Shown piece by piece: positions 53,760 to 62,225 of a DNA stretch of 64,000 bases. The stretch comes from Actinomycetes bacterium (GTDB lineage Bacteria > Actinomycetota > Actinomycetes > Nanopelagicales > Nanopelagicaceae), in assembly GCA_947383695.1 (NCBI GenBank), contig OX376642.1, positions 186,001 through 250,000 on the forward strand. The letters are read 5' to 3'. Below the pieces are notes generated by a model. That model saw only the letters and a program-made list of their open reading frames with translations, ran no database searches and had not been told where the DNA came from. Numbering within the stretch: the stretch's first letter is position 1; every line of letters starts with the position of its first letter. The translations under genes were made by a program, and so were the position numbers.

Positions 53760-56029
53760 GCCAGCTACTGGAACCAACAACCCTTTCAGTTCAAGGAATG
53801 ACCTGTTCTTCGTGTGTGAACTCAGTTGAAAAAGCGCTCAATAGTGTTGATGGCGTAAGCGCAACAATTAACTTTGCAACAGAAACAGCACACATTTTGG
53901 CCCCAGCTGAAATGAGCGCAAAAGAGTTAATAAAGATTGTTGAAAAAGCAGGGTATTCAGCATCTGTTTTAGCAGATGGCCAATCAATTACCTTGCACAG
54001 CAAGAAGTCAGCCCGAGCACTGTTCTTTGCATTTATCTTTGCCGTGCCTGCAGTAACTATTTCTATGGTCATGAGCTGGCACCATCAAATCGATATGTGG
54101 GTTCATGATGCATTAGATGCAGCGGGTCTGCCTCATCCTTTGTACTCACCAACGGCATGGGTAGTTATTGCACTTAGTGCTCCAGTTGTCTTGTTAATCG
54201 CATATCCAATTCATAAAGCAGCGATTAGAAATCTTAAGCATCCGACAATGGATAACTTAATTTCTATGGGAACACTTGCCGCATTTGGCTGGTCTATCTA
54301 TGCCAACTCAACTGGTGCCGGCGATGTTTATACCGAAGTTGCAGCAGGTGTTGTCTTCTTTGTAATTTTGGGTCGCTACCTTGAAACCCGCGCAAAAGCT
54401 AAAGCCAGCAGCGCTCTTTCATCTTTGCTTGCCCTCGGTAGTAAAGAGGTAACAATCGTTCGTGGGGGATTCCCACTGATAGTTCCAATCGAACAACTAC
54501 AAATTGGTGATGAGTTTGAGGTACGCCCAGGAGATCGCATCGCAACTGATGGTATCGTTGTTAAGGGTGAAAGCGCCGTTGATAACTCGATGCTTACCGG
54601 TGAAACAAAGCCGGTAGATGTTCGTGCAGGATCATCTGTGATTGGTGCTGCTGTTAACCACAATGGCCGTTTAATTGTTCGAGCCACACGAGTTGGAAGT
54701 GACACAGAGCTTGCACGAATTACCGCAATGGTTATCAGCGCGCAAGGAACCAAAGCCCCAATTCAACGTCTTGCTGATCGAATTAGCGCAGTCTTTGTTC
54801 CGATTGTTACCGCAGGTGCGATCGCTACCTTTGCAGTTTGGTATGCAACTGGTTCAACTCTGACAGTTTCAATTTCGCATGCGATCGCAGTTCTTGTCAT
54901 CGCATGCCCATGTGCACTTGGTTTGGCTACTCCTGTTGCACTTTTGGTCGCATCAGGTCGTGGTGCTACCCGCGGAATTGTTTTGCGCGAGCCTCGAGTT
55001 CTAGAAGTAGCCCGCAATGTAGATGTTGTTGTATTTGATAAGACAGGCACCCTTACTGAAGGTGTGATGCTTGTTCAAGAGGCAACTGTTTCAACCGCAG
55101 CCGGTGCTGTTCTAGGCCGTTCATTTGCCGAGATTGTTACCGCAGAGAACATCATCGCATCGGCTCAAGCGATTGAATCCTTGAACAACCATCCTGTTGC
55201 GCAATCAATTACACGGCATGCACTAGCGCACAATGCCTCCGCACCATCTATTCCGAGCTCTTCACGTCCCACCTATGCAGTTTCTGATTTCTCGGTGACT
55301 CCAGGTTCAGGTGCTGCAGGTCGTGTATCAATTCTTTCTCAATCACCAGTTGTTCTGATTGGTTCACCTGCTGCAGTTGCGCATAGCTCAACGGAGTTTC
55401 ATCCAGAGATTAAATCAGCAGTTGATCGCGGACAAGCAGCAGGATTAACTCTGGCGGTTCTTGCCTGGGATGGCGTTGCATTGGCTGTCTTTGCAGTGGG
55501 AGATCAACTCAAGAGCGACGCAGCACAAACGGTTTCCGCTCTTGTTGATATGGGAATTACCCCATGGCTTGTCACCGGCGATAGCTCCGAGGTTGCAGCA
55601 ACAGTTGCACAAACTGTTGGGATTGATGCAGCTCATGTTATTTCTCATGCATTACCGGAAACCAAGTTAGAGATTGTTGAGCGGTTAAAGAGTGAGGGTC
55701 ACACAGTTTTAATGATTGGTGATGGCATTAATGATGCCGCTGCTCTAACCGCTGCAAATCTTTCAATGGCGATGGGAACAGGTACAGATACTGCTATCAA
55801 TAGCGCTGATATCACCTTGATGAATAGCGGTCTTGGAAGCGTAGTTTCTGCACTGAAACTTTCTACAAAGACCTTAAAGATCATCCGTATCAATATGGGA
55901 TGGGCTTTGATCTATAACGTAATCGGTATTCCAATTGCAGCGGCTGGGTTGTTGTCACCGTTGTATGCAGCAGCTGCCATGGCGGCAAGTAGTGTGCTGG
56001 TTGTTACTAACTCACTGCGTATTAAATAA
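53756..56029 (+). CDS. copA: copper-translocating P1B-type ATPase
   Basis: 757 residues. The N-terminal HMA domain has GMTCSSC (C17, C20). Eight helices follow, with the transport motif CPC (ACPCALGLATP), TGE (MLTGETKPVD), phosphorylation DKTGTLTEG, HP (NHPVAQ) and MIGDGINDAAAL. It exports Cu(I) and is the last gene of the aroA operon; no copper regulator or chaperone is next to it. Its stop codon lies inside the outer stem of structured element C. Confidence 0.94.
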   Translation: MSQLLEPTTLSVQGMTCSSCVNSVEKALNSVDGVSATINFATETAHILAPAEMSAKELIKIVEKAGYSASVLADGQSITLHSKKSARALFFAFIFAVPAVTISMVMSWHHQIDMWVHDALDAAGLPHPLYSPTAWVVIALSAPVVLLIAYPIHKAAIRNLKHPTMDNLISMGTLAAFGWSIYANSTGAGDVYTEVAAGVVFFVILGRYLETRAKAKASSALSSLLALGSKEVTIVRGGFPLIVPIEQLQIGDEFEVRPGDRIATDGIVVKGESAVDNSMLTGETKPVDVRAGSSVIGAAVNHNGRLIVRATRVGSDTELARITAMVISAQGTKAPIQRLADRISAVFVPIVTAGAIATFAVWYATGSTLTVSISHAIAVLVIACPCALGLATPVALLVASGRGATRGIVLREPRVLEVARNVDVVVFDKTGTLTEGVMLVQEATVSTAAGAVLGRSFAEIVTAENIIASAQAIESLNNHPVAQSITRHALAHNASAPSIPSSSRPTYAVSDFSVTPGSGAAGRVSILSQSPVVLIGSPAAVAHSSTEFHPEIKSAVDRGQAAGLTLAVLAWDGVALAVFAVGDQLKSDAAQTVSALVDMGITPWLVTGDSSEVAATVAQTVGIDAAHVISHALPETKLEIVERLKSEGHTVLMIGDGINDAAALTAANLSMAMGTGTDTAINSADITLMNSGLGSVVSALKLSTKTLKIIRINMGWALIYNVIGIPIAAAGLLSPLYAAAAMAASSVLVVTNSLRIK

Positions 56030-56101
56030 TTTAAATGGGTAAGGGCTCGCTAGAGAGCCGCTTCAACCTCTCTGCGCTTCGCCCTTTTACCCATTTAAAT
56101 T
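56028..56101 (+). ncRNA. structured element C, CCGCTTCAAC stem-loop downstream of copA
   Basis: A perfect 13-bp outer stem (56028-56040 with 56089-56101, AATTTAAATGGGT) overlaps the copA stop codon. It is followed by AAGGGC/GCCCTT with a TT bulge, a CGC/GCG pair, and the inner stem AGAGAG (56052-56057) with CTCTCT (56068-56073), closed by loop CCGCTTCAAC (56058-56067). The loop is identical to that of elements A and B, while the stems differ and keep pairing. There is no long U-run, so it is not a typical terminator. Confidence 0.65.
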
Positions 56102-56158
56102 CACACACCGCTTTGATTTGTTCAGTAACAACCAGTCCGCTGGGAGTATAGATAAAGC

Positions 56159-56186
56159 AAAAAGGCCCTCTGATGAGGACCTTTTT
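56159..56186 (-). terminator. terminator downstream of tRNA-fMet, bidirectional
   Basis: AAAAAGG and CCTC (56159-56170) pair with GAGG and CCTTTTT (56175-56186) around TGAT with one mismatch. Read on the minus strand it ends in a T-run and lies 4 bp past the tRNA 3' end. On the plus strand it also carries a T-run and could catch read-through from copA. Confidence 0.82.
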
Positions 56187-56190
56187 GTAT

Positions 56191-56267
<77 letters not shown>

Positions 56268-56279
56268 TCGGTAGACGTA

Positions 56280-56309
56280 ATCTTATGTCCACACATAGAT
56301 AAAGACCAA
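56280..56309 (-). promoter_or_regulatory. promoter of tRNA-fMet
   Basis: On the minus strand, TTGGTC (plus GACCAA 56304-56309) and TAAGAT (plus ATCTTA 56280-56285) are 18 bp apart. The -10 is 12 nt before the mature tRNA 5' end, leaving a short 5' leader for RNase P. Confidence 0.5.
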
Positions 56310-56371
56310 ATCCATGCAATTGCTCGCATGAATCTGGCCCTTATCCGTGCAGTTACTTTTTTGTTACTGCA

Positions 56372-59224
56372 TTACTTCTTACTTTGCGCATTGATCGCTG
56401 CATCAAGTGCAGACTTCAAACGCTTCTGTGCTTTGTCATACGCTGCAAAATCTCCCTTTGCAAGTGCGGCAAGACCATCTGCATACGCTTGCTTTGCACT
56501 TGCTAATGAGTTTGCAAGCGATGAGTTAGTGGTTGTGCCACCTGTTGTACCACCAGTAGTTCCACCTGCAGCAGTTCCGGAGTTTCCACCGAACACCTGA
56601 TCAAGTGCACCCTTTAATGTGTCGTCATAACCAATTTGATCTCCGAAGGAAACAAGAACCTTCTGAAGCAATGGATATGCAGCGGTGTTTGAAGTCGCCT
56701 TCACATATACAGGTTGTACATACAAGAGACCTCCACCAACTGGAAGTGTTAACAAGTTTCCAAGTACAACATCAGAGCCACCACGACGAAGTAGTGACAA
56801 TGAGTTTGCAACCTCAGGCTTTGCTTCGAAGTTAGAAGCAACCTGTGAAGGACCTGCAACGTTGGTGTTACGAGGTAGTTGAAGAACTGAGATCTTTCCG
56901 TAATCAGGACCTGGATCTGAGTTAACAACAGCAAATGCTGAAAGGTTTTCACGACCACCACGTGGAACAAATGGAGTAGTCAATGAGAAGGAAGGCTTCT
57001 TAGAACCTGGCATTTGAAGAGTTAAGTAGTAAGGAGGTTGCGCAGATGCGTTAGCGCCAAATGTTGAAGGATCACGAGGTACGCGCCAGAAGTCCTGACC
57101 ACCGTAGAAAGCTTCAGCTGTCTTCACATGGTACGAACTTAGGATTTCACGCTGTACACGGAAGAGATCTTCTGGGTAGCGAATGTGCTCCAAAAGCTCT
57201 GCAGAGATCGCACTCTTTGGCTTTACAGTATTTGGGAAAGCCTTTGACCATGTCTTGAGAACAGGATCCTTCTCATCCCACTCGTACAAAGTCACAGTTC
57301 CGTTGTATGCATCAACTGTGGCCTTCACTGAGTTACGGATGTAGTTAACGCTTTGATTTCCCTGCGCAGCAATTGATGCAGAGTTTGCTGTTAACGCATC
57401 TGCTGTTGCATTAGAAAGAGTTGTCTGACGTGCATATGGATATCCAGCACTTGTTGTGTAGCCATCAATGATCCACATGATCTTTCCATCAACCAACGCT
57501 GGGTATGGATCTCCATCAAGAGTTAACCAAGGAGCAACCTTTGATACACGTTCACGAGGGTTACGTTCAAAGAGAATCTTTGAATCCTTGTTGATCAAGT
57601 TAGAGAGAAGAATTCTCTGCTCCTGATACTTCAGGGCAAATACAACCTTATTCAGTAGTGAACCAACTGGAACTCCACCCGTACCGGTGTATGTGTAGTT
57701 GCGCTGACCATTTGCAGAGGTGTCATCTGGGTAGTCAAACTCAACTGGAGTATCTGTCTTTACACCACCAATGATTGAGTAATCAGGAACATTTTCACCA
57801 AAGTAAACACGTGGTTCAAACTTTCCAAGCGCTCCTGTTGGTGGAAGGTTTCCGACTGTAAAGGAAGGCTTTCCATCAGCATCGCGCTCATTTCCGTATG
57901 CTGCAACAAAACCAAAACCATGTGTGTACACAAGGTGGTCGTTAATCCAGTTACGTGAAGGGTTACCTTCAATATTCAACTCACGAACAGCCACAACAAC
58001 ATCACGTTTCACGCCATTTACTGTGTAGCGATCAATATCAAGTGACTCAGGGAAGCTGTAGTACGGGCGAATCTGCTGGAGTTGTCTAAATGTTGGTGAC
58101 AAAACATTCGGATCCATTAAACGAATATTGGCAATTGTTGCTGCATCATCTGCAAGCTGGCCAGTGTTTGTTGAATCAGTTGCCTGGTAATCGCTTACAG
58201 AGACATTATCCAAGCCGTATGCAGCTCGAGTTGCATCAATATTTCGCTGAATGAATGGTGCTTCCTTAGAAGATTCACTTGGCTTTACTTGGAACTGCTG
58301 AATAGCTCCTGGGTAAAGACCCGCGATCAATACTGATGAAACAACCAACAGCGCTGTACCTGCCGCTGGAAGTACCCATGAACGACGAACAATGTTTGCA
58401 AAGAACAAAAGCGCACAGATCAAAGCGATACCAGCAAGGATCGCCTTGGCTGGAAGAACAGCGTTGACATCTGTGTAGGTAAGACCGGTAATCAGCTTGC
58501 TCTCCTTAAGAGCAAGTGCGTAACGATCAAACCAGTAAGCAACAGCCTTTAACAGAACAACAAGACCAAGAAGAATGGAGAGCTGAACGCGGGCTGCAAC
58601 AGTTGTGCGATCTTCCTGAACTTGAAGGCGAATCCCTCCATATAAGTAGTGAACAGCTACAGATGCAAGAATCGCAAGAATTGCGGTGGAAATTCCCCAT
58701 GAAATAAGTGTCTGCCAGAAAGGCAAACGGAAAGCAAAGAATGAGATATCCATGTTGAACTGTGGATCTTTAACACCAAATGGAGTTGAGTTCTTAAACA
58801 ACAACCAGGTGCTCCACATTTGCGCACCAGCTGAACCGGCAAAGTAAAACAGTGCAGCTGATAGACCTAAAAATAGTGGGCGACGAATTGGTTCAACCTG
58901 TGAACGGTAACGCTCGAGATTGTCTGCCTCAATACTCATTGGTACATAGAGCGGACGACGCTTGTACGCCAATAAAACGTTAAACATCACAATCAGCGAT
59001 GTCACTAATCCTGCGACAACAAACATCGTTGCCTTAGTTGTCAGAATTGTTGACCAAGTGCTTGTGAAGTTAACTGATTTAAACCACAACCAATCAGCGT
59101 AGAAACCACTGAGTGCTGTGAAGATCGCACCTGTGATTACAAGAATTCCAATCGTTAATGCGAGAGGGCTCTTGCGGCCTTTGAGTTGGAAGGATGGGCG
59201 TTGAAACTGGGGGTTATTCGTCAT
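56372..59224 (-). CDS. UPF0182 family large membrane protein
   Basis: 950 residues. About seven N-terminal helices occupy residues 20-330. A large extracytoplasmic domain with many conserved aromatic segments (FPESLDIDRY, NWINDHLVYTHGFG, VYFGENVPDYSIIGG) follows, matching UPF0182 (Rv3193c). A Gly/Thr repeat linker (GGTTGGTTGGTTT) and a short helical Ala/Lys tail end the protein. Function is unknown; it is widespread in Actinobacteria and cyanobacteria. A TAACTT box (minus; plus AAGTTA 59231-59236) is 6 nt before the ATG. It is followed by the tRNA gene on the same strand. Confidence 0.92.
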   Translation of the reverse strand: MTNNPQFQRPSFQLKGRKSPLALTIGILVITGAIFTALSGFYADWLWFKSVNFTSTWSTILTTKATMFVVAGLVTSLIVMFNVLLAYKRRPLYVPMSIEADNLERYRSQVEPIRRPLFLGLSAALFYFAGSAGAQMWSTWLLFKNSTPFGVKDPQFNMDISFFAFRLPFWQTLISWGISTAILAILASVAVHYLYGGIRLQVQEDRTTVAARVQLSILLGLVVLLKAVAYWFDRYALALKESKLITGLTYTDVNAVLPAKAILAGIALICALLFFANIVRRSWVLPAAGTALLVVSSVLIAGLYPGAIQQFQVKPSESSKEAPFIQRNIDATRAAYGLDNVSVSDYQATDSTNTGQLADDAATIANIRLMDPNVLSPTFRQLQQIRPYYSFPESLDIDRYTVNGVKRDVVVAVRELNIEGNPSRNWINDHLVYTHGFGFVAAYGNERDADGKPSFTVGNLPPTGALGKFEPRVYFGENVPDYSIIGGVKTDTPVEFDYPDDTSANGQRNYTYTGTGGVPVGSLLNKVVFALKYQEQRILLSNLINKDSKILFERNPRERVSKVAPWLTLDGDPYPALVDGKIMWIIDGYTTSAGYPYARQTTLSNATADALTANSASIAAQGNQSVNYIRNSVKATVDAYNGTVTLYEWDEKDPVLKTWSKAFPNTVKPKSAISAELLEHIRYPEDLFRVQREILSSYHVKTAEAFYGGQDFWRVPRDPSTFGANASAQPPYYLTLQMPGSKKPSFSLTTPFVPRGGRENLSAFAVVNSDPGPDYGKISVLQLPRNTNVAGPSQVASNFEAKPEVANSLSLLRRGGSDVVLGNLLTLPVGGGLLYVQPVYVKATSNTAAYPLLQKVLVSFGDQIGYDDTLKGALDQVFGGNSGTAAGGTTGGTTGGTTTNSSLANSLASAKQAYADGLAALAKGDFAAYDKAQKRLKSALDAAINAQSKK

Positions 59225-59230
59225 GGGGCA

Positions 59231-59236
59231 AAGTTA
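59231..59236 (-). promoter_or_regulatory. -10 box of the UPF0182 gene
   Basis: TAACTT on the minus strand ends 6 nt before the ATG at 59224, which predicts a leaderless transcript separate from the upstream S16 gene. The inverted repeat 59250-59279 lies just upstream. Confidence 0.45.
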
Positions 59237-59249
59237 CTGCAAGGGCAAT

Positions 59250-59279
59250 TGCCTCACCAATCAGGAACCTTGTGAGGCA
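59250..59279. repeat. inverted repeat upstream of UPF0182
   Basis: TGCCTCAC (59250-59257) and GTGAGGCA (59272-59279) are perfect complements around 14 nt. It lies near the -35 region of the UPF0182 promoter and downstream of the S16 gene. It could be an operator or a weak terminator; no T-run follows on either strand. Confidence 0.4.
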
Positions 59280-59356
59280 GGCCAGAAAGGTGAATACCAC
59301 CTGAGAGTTAAACCCAAAGGGCTACCTCCTGCACACAAGTTGCAAAGGGTTGGCTT

Positions 59357-60151
59357 TTATCGCCCGCTTCGCTCCAAATAGTTAATAGCTTGTGCCAATG
59401 TCGCAACAGTGACCACTTTTATCCCATCTGGAACATTGCTGATCTCATCAGCGTTATCTACCGGTGCAAAGAAGAGTGTGGCTCCGACTTTTTTAGCCGA
59501 CATGATCTTTTCATTAATGCCGCCGATTGCACCGACTACACCGCGCTCTGTAATTGTTCCGGTTCCTGCAATATGACGACCATCCAATAAATCCTGCTCC
59601 GTCAATAACTCAACAAGGCCAATTGAAAAAACCAATCCACCACTAGGGCCACCGGTTTCGCCGACCTTGAACTTAATCTTTGTAGTATCCAATAATTGTG
59701 CGCGTTCCACTCCAGCAGCTTTTGTACTAGCCATAATCTCTGGATGGGCTTGCAGATAGTTAACGGCAGCAACAATTGCTTTATCTTGCGAATTCACCAT
59801 GTCTTCTTTAGCTTGCTTGCTTTCCTCTTCTGCGGTTACACCAGGTGGATAGATCGCAGATTTTGGATAAACGGCTCGATCCCCACTAATCCATGAGTAA
59901 ACAATCTCTGGACCAAAGATCCAGGTGTCAGGATTAGTAACTCTGATCGACATTAAATCAATGCGTCCAGTTGCTGGATAGTTTTTCAGATCCTTAAATG
60001 TGATTACACCCTTGAAAATATTTTGTGCTTCACCAGGAAGAACAATTGCAAATGGCAGTGGCGCAATTGTTGCAAGTGCAAAGAAGATTCCTAAAGTCCA
60101 GGTTACAAATCGAGGAAGGCGTGAGAATCTCATCATCCGAAAGTTAAACAT
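59357..60151 (-). CDS. S16 (Lon-type) serine protease, membrane-anchored, lacking PDZ
   Basis: 264 residues: one N-terminal helix (VTWTLGIFFALATIAPLPFAI), an extracytoplasmic region resembling the N-terminus of YlbL-type proteins (SIRVTNPDTW, AIYPPGVTAEE), and the Lon protease domain with Ser170 in GGPSGG and Lys215 in INEKIMSAK. YlbL-family proteins (Rv3194c) are about 340 residues with a PDZ domain between these parts. Here residues run straight from about 140 to 160 without it. A TAATCT box is 7 nt upstream of the ATG. Catalytic residues are intact, so it should be active. Confidence 0.85.
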   Translation of the reverse strand: MFNFRMMRFSRLPRFVTWTLGIFFALATIAPLPFAIVLPGEAQNIFKGVITFKDLKNYPATGRIDLMSIRVTNPDTWIFGPEIVYSWISGDRAVYPKSAIYPPGVTAEEESKQAKEDMVNSQDKAIVAAVNYLQAHPEIMASTKAAGVERAQLLDTTKIKFKVGETGGPSGGLVFSIGLVELLTEQDLLDGRHIAGTGTITERGVVGAIGGINEKIMSAKKVGATLFFAPVDNADEISNVPDGIKVVTVATLAQAINYLERSGR

Positions 60152-60174
60152 TGGCGCGAGATTAAATCGGCGAC

Positions 60175-60474
60175 CTAGTTAGATGACCCAGAGTCGATAG
60201 AACCACCATCAAAGAATCCATCATCTAATCCATCAGTATCGTCAGAGCCAGCCACCGCGGATGTAGTAATGATCGCCGCTCCGCCCGATGATGCATCACG
60301 TGCTTGGGAGTCTCGAAGTGAATCCTGAAAACGTTGGAACTGTCCAACAGATCGCTGAGTTTCTTGCTGAAACTTTCCTTGGAACTTTGTAACCCATACG
60401 ACATACACCAGAGCACCGATGAGTCCAACAGCGGGAACTACCCACCAGATTAATGCTGCGAAAGCGTTGGACAT
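60175..60474 (-). CDS. small membrane protein with acidic tail
   Basis: 99 residues: one N-terminal helix (LIWWVVPAVGLIGALVYVVWV), a basic/polar region (KFQGKFQQETQRSVGQFQRF) that may form a short coiled coil, and a Gly/Asp/Ser-rich disordered tail. Similar small proteins accompany the S16-DUF2342 locus in Actinobacteria. Function unknown. A TAGGCT box (minus; plus AGCCTA 60481-60486) is exactly 6 nt before the ATG. It precedes the S16 gene by 23 bp on the same strand. Confidence 0.72.
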   Translation of the reverse strand: MSNAFAALIWWVVPAVGLIGALVYVVWVTKFQGKFQQETQRSVGQFQRFQDSLRDSQARDASSGGAAIITTSAVAGSDDTDGLDDGFFDGGSIDSGSSN

Positions 60475-60480
60475 GGGCCC

Positions 60481-60486
60481 AGCCTA
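60481..60486 (-). promoter_or_regulatory. -10 box of the small membrane protein gene
   Basis: TAGGCT on the minus strand ends 6 nt before the ATG at 60474. The divergent DUF2342 gene starts at 60582 and instead has a Shine-Dalgarno, GGGAGGA. Confidence 0.45.
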
Positions 60487-60581
60487 CTAGTTAGTGCTGT
60501 GCAGCGCAGACCAGTGTCGGGAATGCAACTCTGGGAATGAAATGGCATGCGGAATTGTTCCAACACTGGGAGGATTGATCC

Positions 60582-61892
60582 ATGACACCTTTTGGCTTCA
60601 CACCAGGAAACTCAGATGACTCTAATGAGCCAGTTGATTTTGCTGCCATGATGCAACAGATGCAGCAACAGATTCAAGAGCAGTTCTCAAAGCTGGGAAT
60701 CAATGCAACAGGTTTTGGTGGTTCTACTGAAGCCCTTCCTAAAAACCTTGTTCGCGACACCGCTAAGAAGTTTGCGACCGCGCAAGGCTCTGCACCAATT
60801 GGCGCAAATGATGTTTCTGATGTGGAACAAGCATTTTCTATTGCAGAGCTATGGCTCAACGATGCAACTTTCTTCCCACAATCTCCCAATGTGGGAAATT
60901 CTGCGCTAGCTCGCACCGATTGGGTCGATACGACCTTGGCGGGATGGCAAACAACTGTTGAACCGCTAGCAATCGGTTTGTCCTCTGCAATTGGTGAACT
61001 ACTTAAGCAAGCCGGTACAGGTGATGGATCACCTCTTGGTGGAGATGATCCATCTCGTCAGGAGAACATGCAGCTTCCAATCGGAATGATCTCTGCACTT
61101 CTGAACTCTTTTATTGGTTCTTTGATTGCAACACAGCTTGGACAAGCAATTGGGGGGTTAGCTGGCAAGGTGACTGGTGCACATGATGTGGGCTTACCGC
61201 TGATTGATGCTGCTTATCCGACCCTTGTTCCTCAAAATATTAAGGAATGGGCTACTGATCTTGATATTCCAATGGATGAGGTTCGTATCTTCCATGCCTT
61301 GCGCGAAGCAGCGATTGCACGGTTGTTTGCTCATAACCCTTGGTTAGTGTCGTACATTCGCACAGCGATTACCGATTACGGCAAAGGCATCAACATTGAT
61401 ATGGATGCGATTCAAGAACAAGCACAACGCGCACTTGAATCAGGCAATGGTTTTGATCCATCTAACCCGGAAAGTTTCACAATCGCGCTCAATGATGGAA
61501 TTTTCACACCACAAGAATCGCCTGCACAGCGTGCTGCGTTAACTAAGTTAGAGACAGCTCTTGCATTAATTGATGGATGGAGCGAAGAGGTTGTTGCACT
61601 TGCTGCAGGTGATCGTCTTCCAAATATTGCAGCGCTTCAAGAAACATTGCGACGTCGTCGTGCAACATCTGCACCGGCGCAACAACTCTTCTCTTCGCTC
61701 TTAGGTTTACAGGTTTCACCACGACTTGCACGTGAAGCGACAGCTTTTTGGAAGCAGGTTCGCGAGTTAAAGGATGTTGAATCACGTGATCGTGTGTGGA
61801 GTGGAATTCTTCCAACTGCAGATGATCTATTAACACCCGAGAGTTTCATGAAGAGCCTTGAAGTGCCTGATGATCTCTCTGGATTGCTCTAG
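60582..61892 (+). CDS. DUF2342 / zinc-dependent metalloprotease-like protein
   Basis: 436 residues. The actinobacterial family TIGR03624/DUF2342 (Rv3195) is recognised by FGFTPG at the start, QMQQQIQEQ, LIATQLGQAIGGL and VRIFHALREAAIARLFAHNPWL, ending DDLLTPESF. It is annotated as putative hydrolase or zinc metalloprotease; the catalytic claim is weak because a canonical HExxH is not evident. It is divergent from the S16 operon and upstream of the M48 gene, as in M. tuberculosis. GGGAGGA precedes the ATG. Confidence 0.82.
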   Translation: MTPFGFTPGNSDDSNEPVDFAAMMQQMQQQIQEQFSKLGINATGFGGSTEALPKNLVRDTAKKFATAQGSAPIGANDVSDVEQAFSIAELWLNDATFFPQSPNVGNSALARTDWVDTTLAGWQTTVEPLAIGLSSAIGELLKQAGTGDGSPLGGDDPSRQENMQLPIGMISALLNSFIGSLIATQLGQAIGGLAGKVTGAHDVGLPLIDAAYPTLVPQNIKEWATDLDIPMDEVRIFHALREAAIARLFAHNPWLVSYIRTAITDYGKGINIDMDAIQEQAQRALESGNGFDPSNPESFTIALNDGIFTPQESPAQRAALTKLETALALIDGWSEEVVALAAGDRLPNIAALQETLRRRRATSAPAQQLFSSLLGLQVSPRLAREATAFWKQVRELKDVESRDRVWSGILPTADDLLTPESFMKSLEVPDDLSGLL

Positions 61893-61924
61893 AAATCCGT
61901 TGCGTTGCCCTAGAAATAGAAAAG

Positions 61925-61995
61925 CGAACTCCCCGGTCACTTGCTCTAAGTCAGCCTTCCCCTTGCTGACGTAGAACTGTTATCCGAGGAGTTCG
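61925..61995 (+). ncRNA. candidate structured RNA, resembling the actinobacterial 6C RNA
   Basis: The outer stem is CGAACTCC (61925-61932) with GGAGTTCG (61988-61995). An inner hairpin is GTCAGC (61950-61955) with GCTGAC (61965-61970) and loop CTTCCCCTT. A second C-rich single-stranded stretch (CTCCCC) opens the outer stem. Two C-rich segments in loops are the hallmark of 6C (B11) RNA, though here each run has four C rather than six. A U7 terminator ends the transcript at 62083. The intergenic region has no ORF. Class is tentative, structure is clear. Confidence 0.5.
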
Positions 61996-62060
61996 TAGTC
62001 GTAAAGTAAGTCTTTCGGGACGGTTTATCAAATGAGCGCGACGTTGACAGAAGGTGTTTT

Positions 62061-62083
62061 TCTCCGATAGTGGAGATTTTTTT
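62061..62083 (+). terminator. Rho-independent terminator after the candidate RNA
   Basis: TCTCC (62061-62065) pairs with GGAGA (62072-62076) around GATAGT, followed by seven T. It may end the candidate RNA (starting near 61920), the DUF2342 transcript, or both. Confidence 0.78.
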
Positions 62084-62213
62084 GGGTCCATATTTGGCCA
62101 AACATTTACCCGTAATTGTTGCCATTTCATCTGGCTACTATGTTTTCTTCTGCGAGAAAAAGAAATCGCGTCATCGATCCCTCAATCTCTCAAGGTTTGG
62201 TTGAGAGATGTCC

Positions 62214-62219
62214 TACTAT
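62214..62219 (+). promoter_or_regulatory. -10 box of the M48 peptidase gene
   Basis: TACTAT ends 6 nt before the ATG at 62226. This spacing matches other leaderless starts in the window and favours 62226 over the in-frame ATG at 62208. The stretch 62084-62213 otherwise shows no gene. Confidence 0.5.
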
Positions 62220-62225
62220 TTTTCA

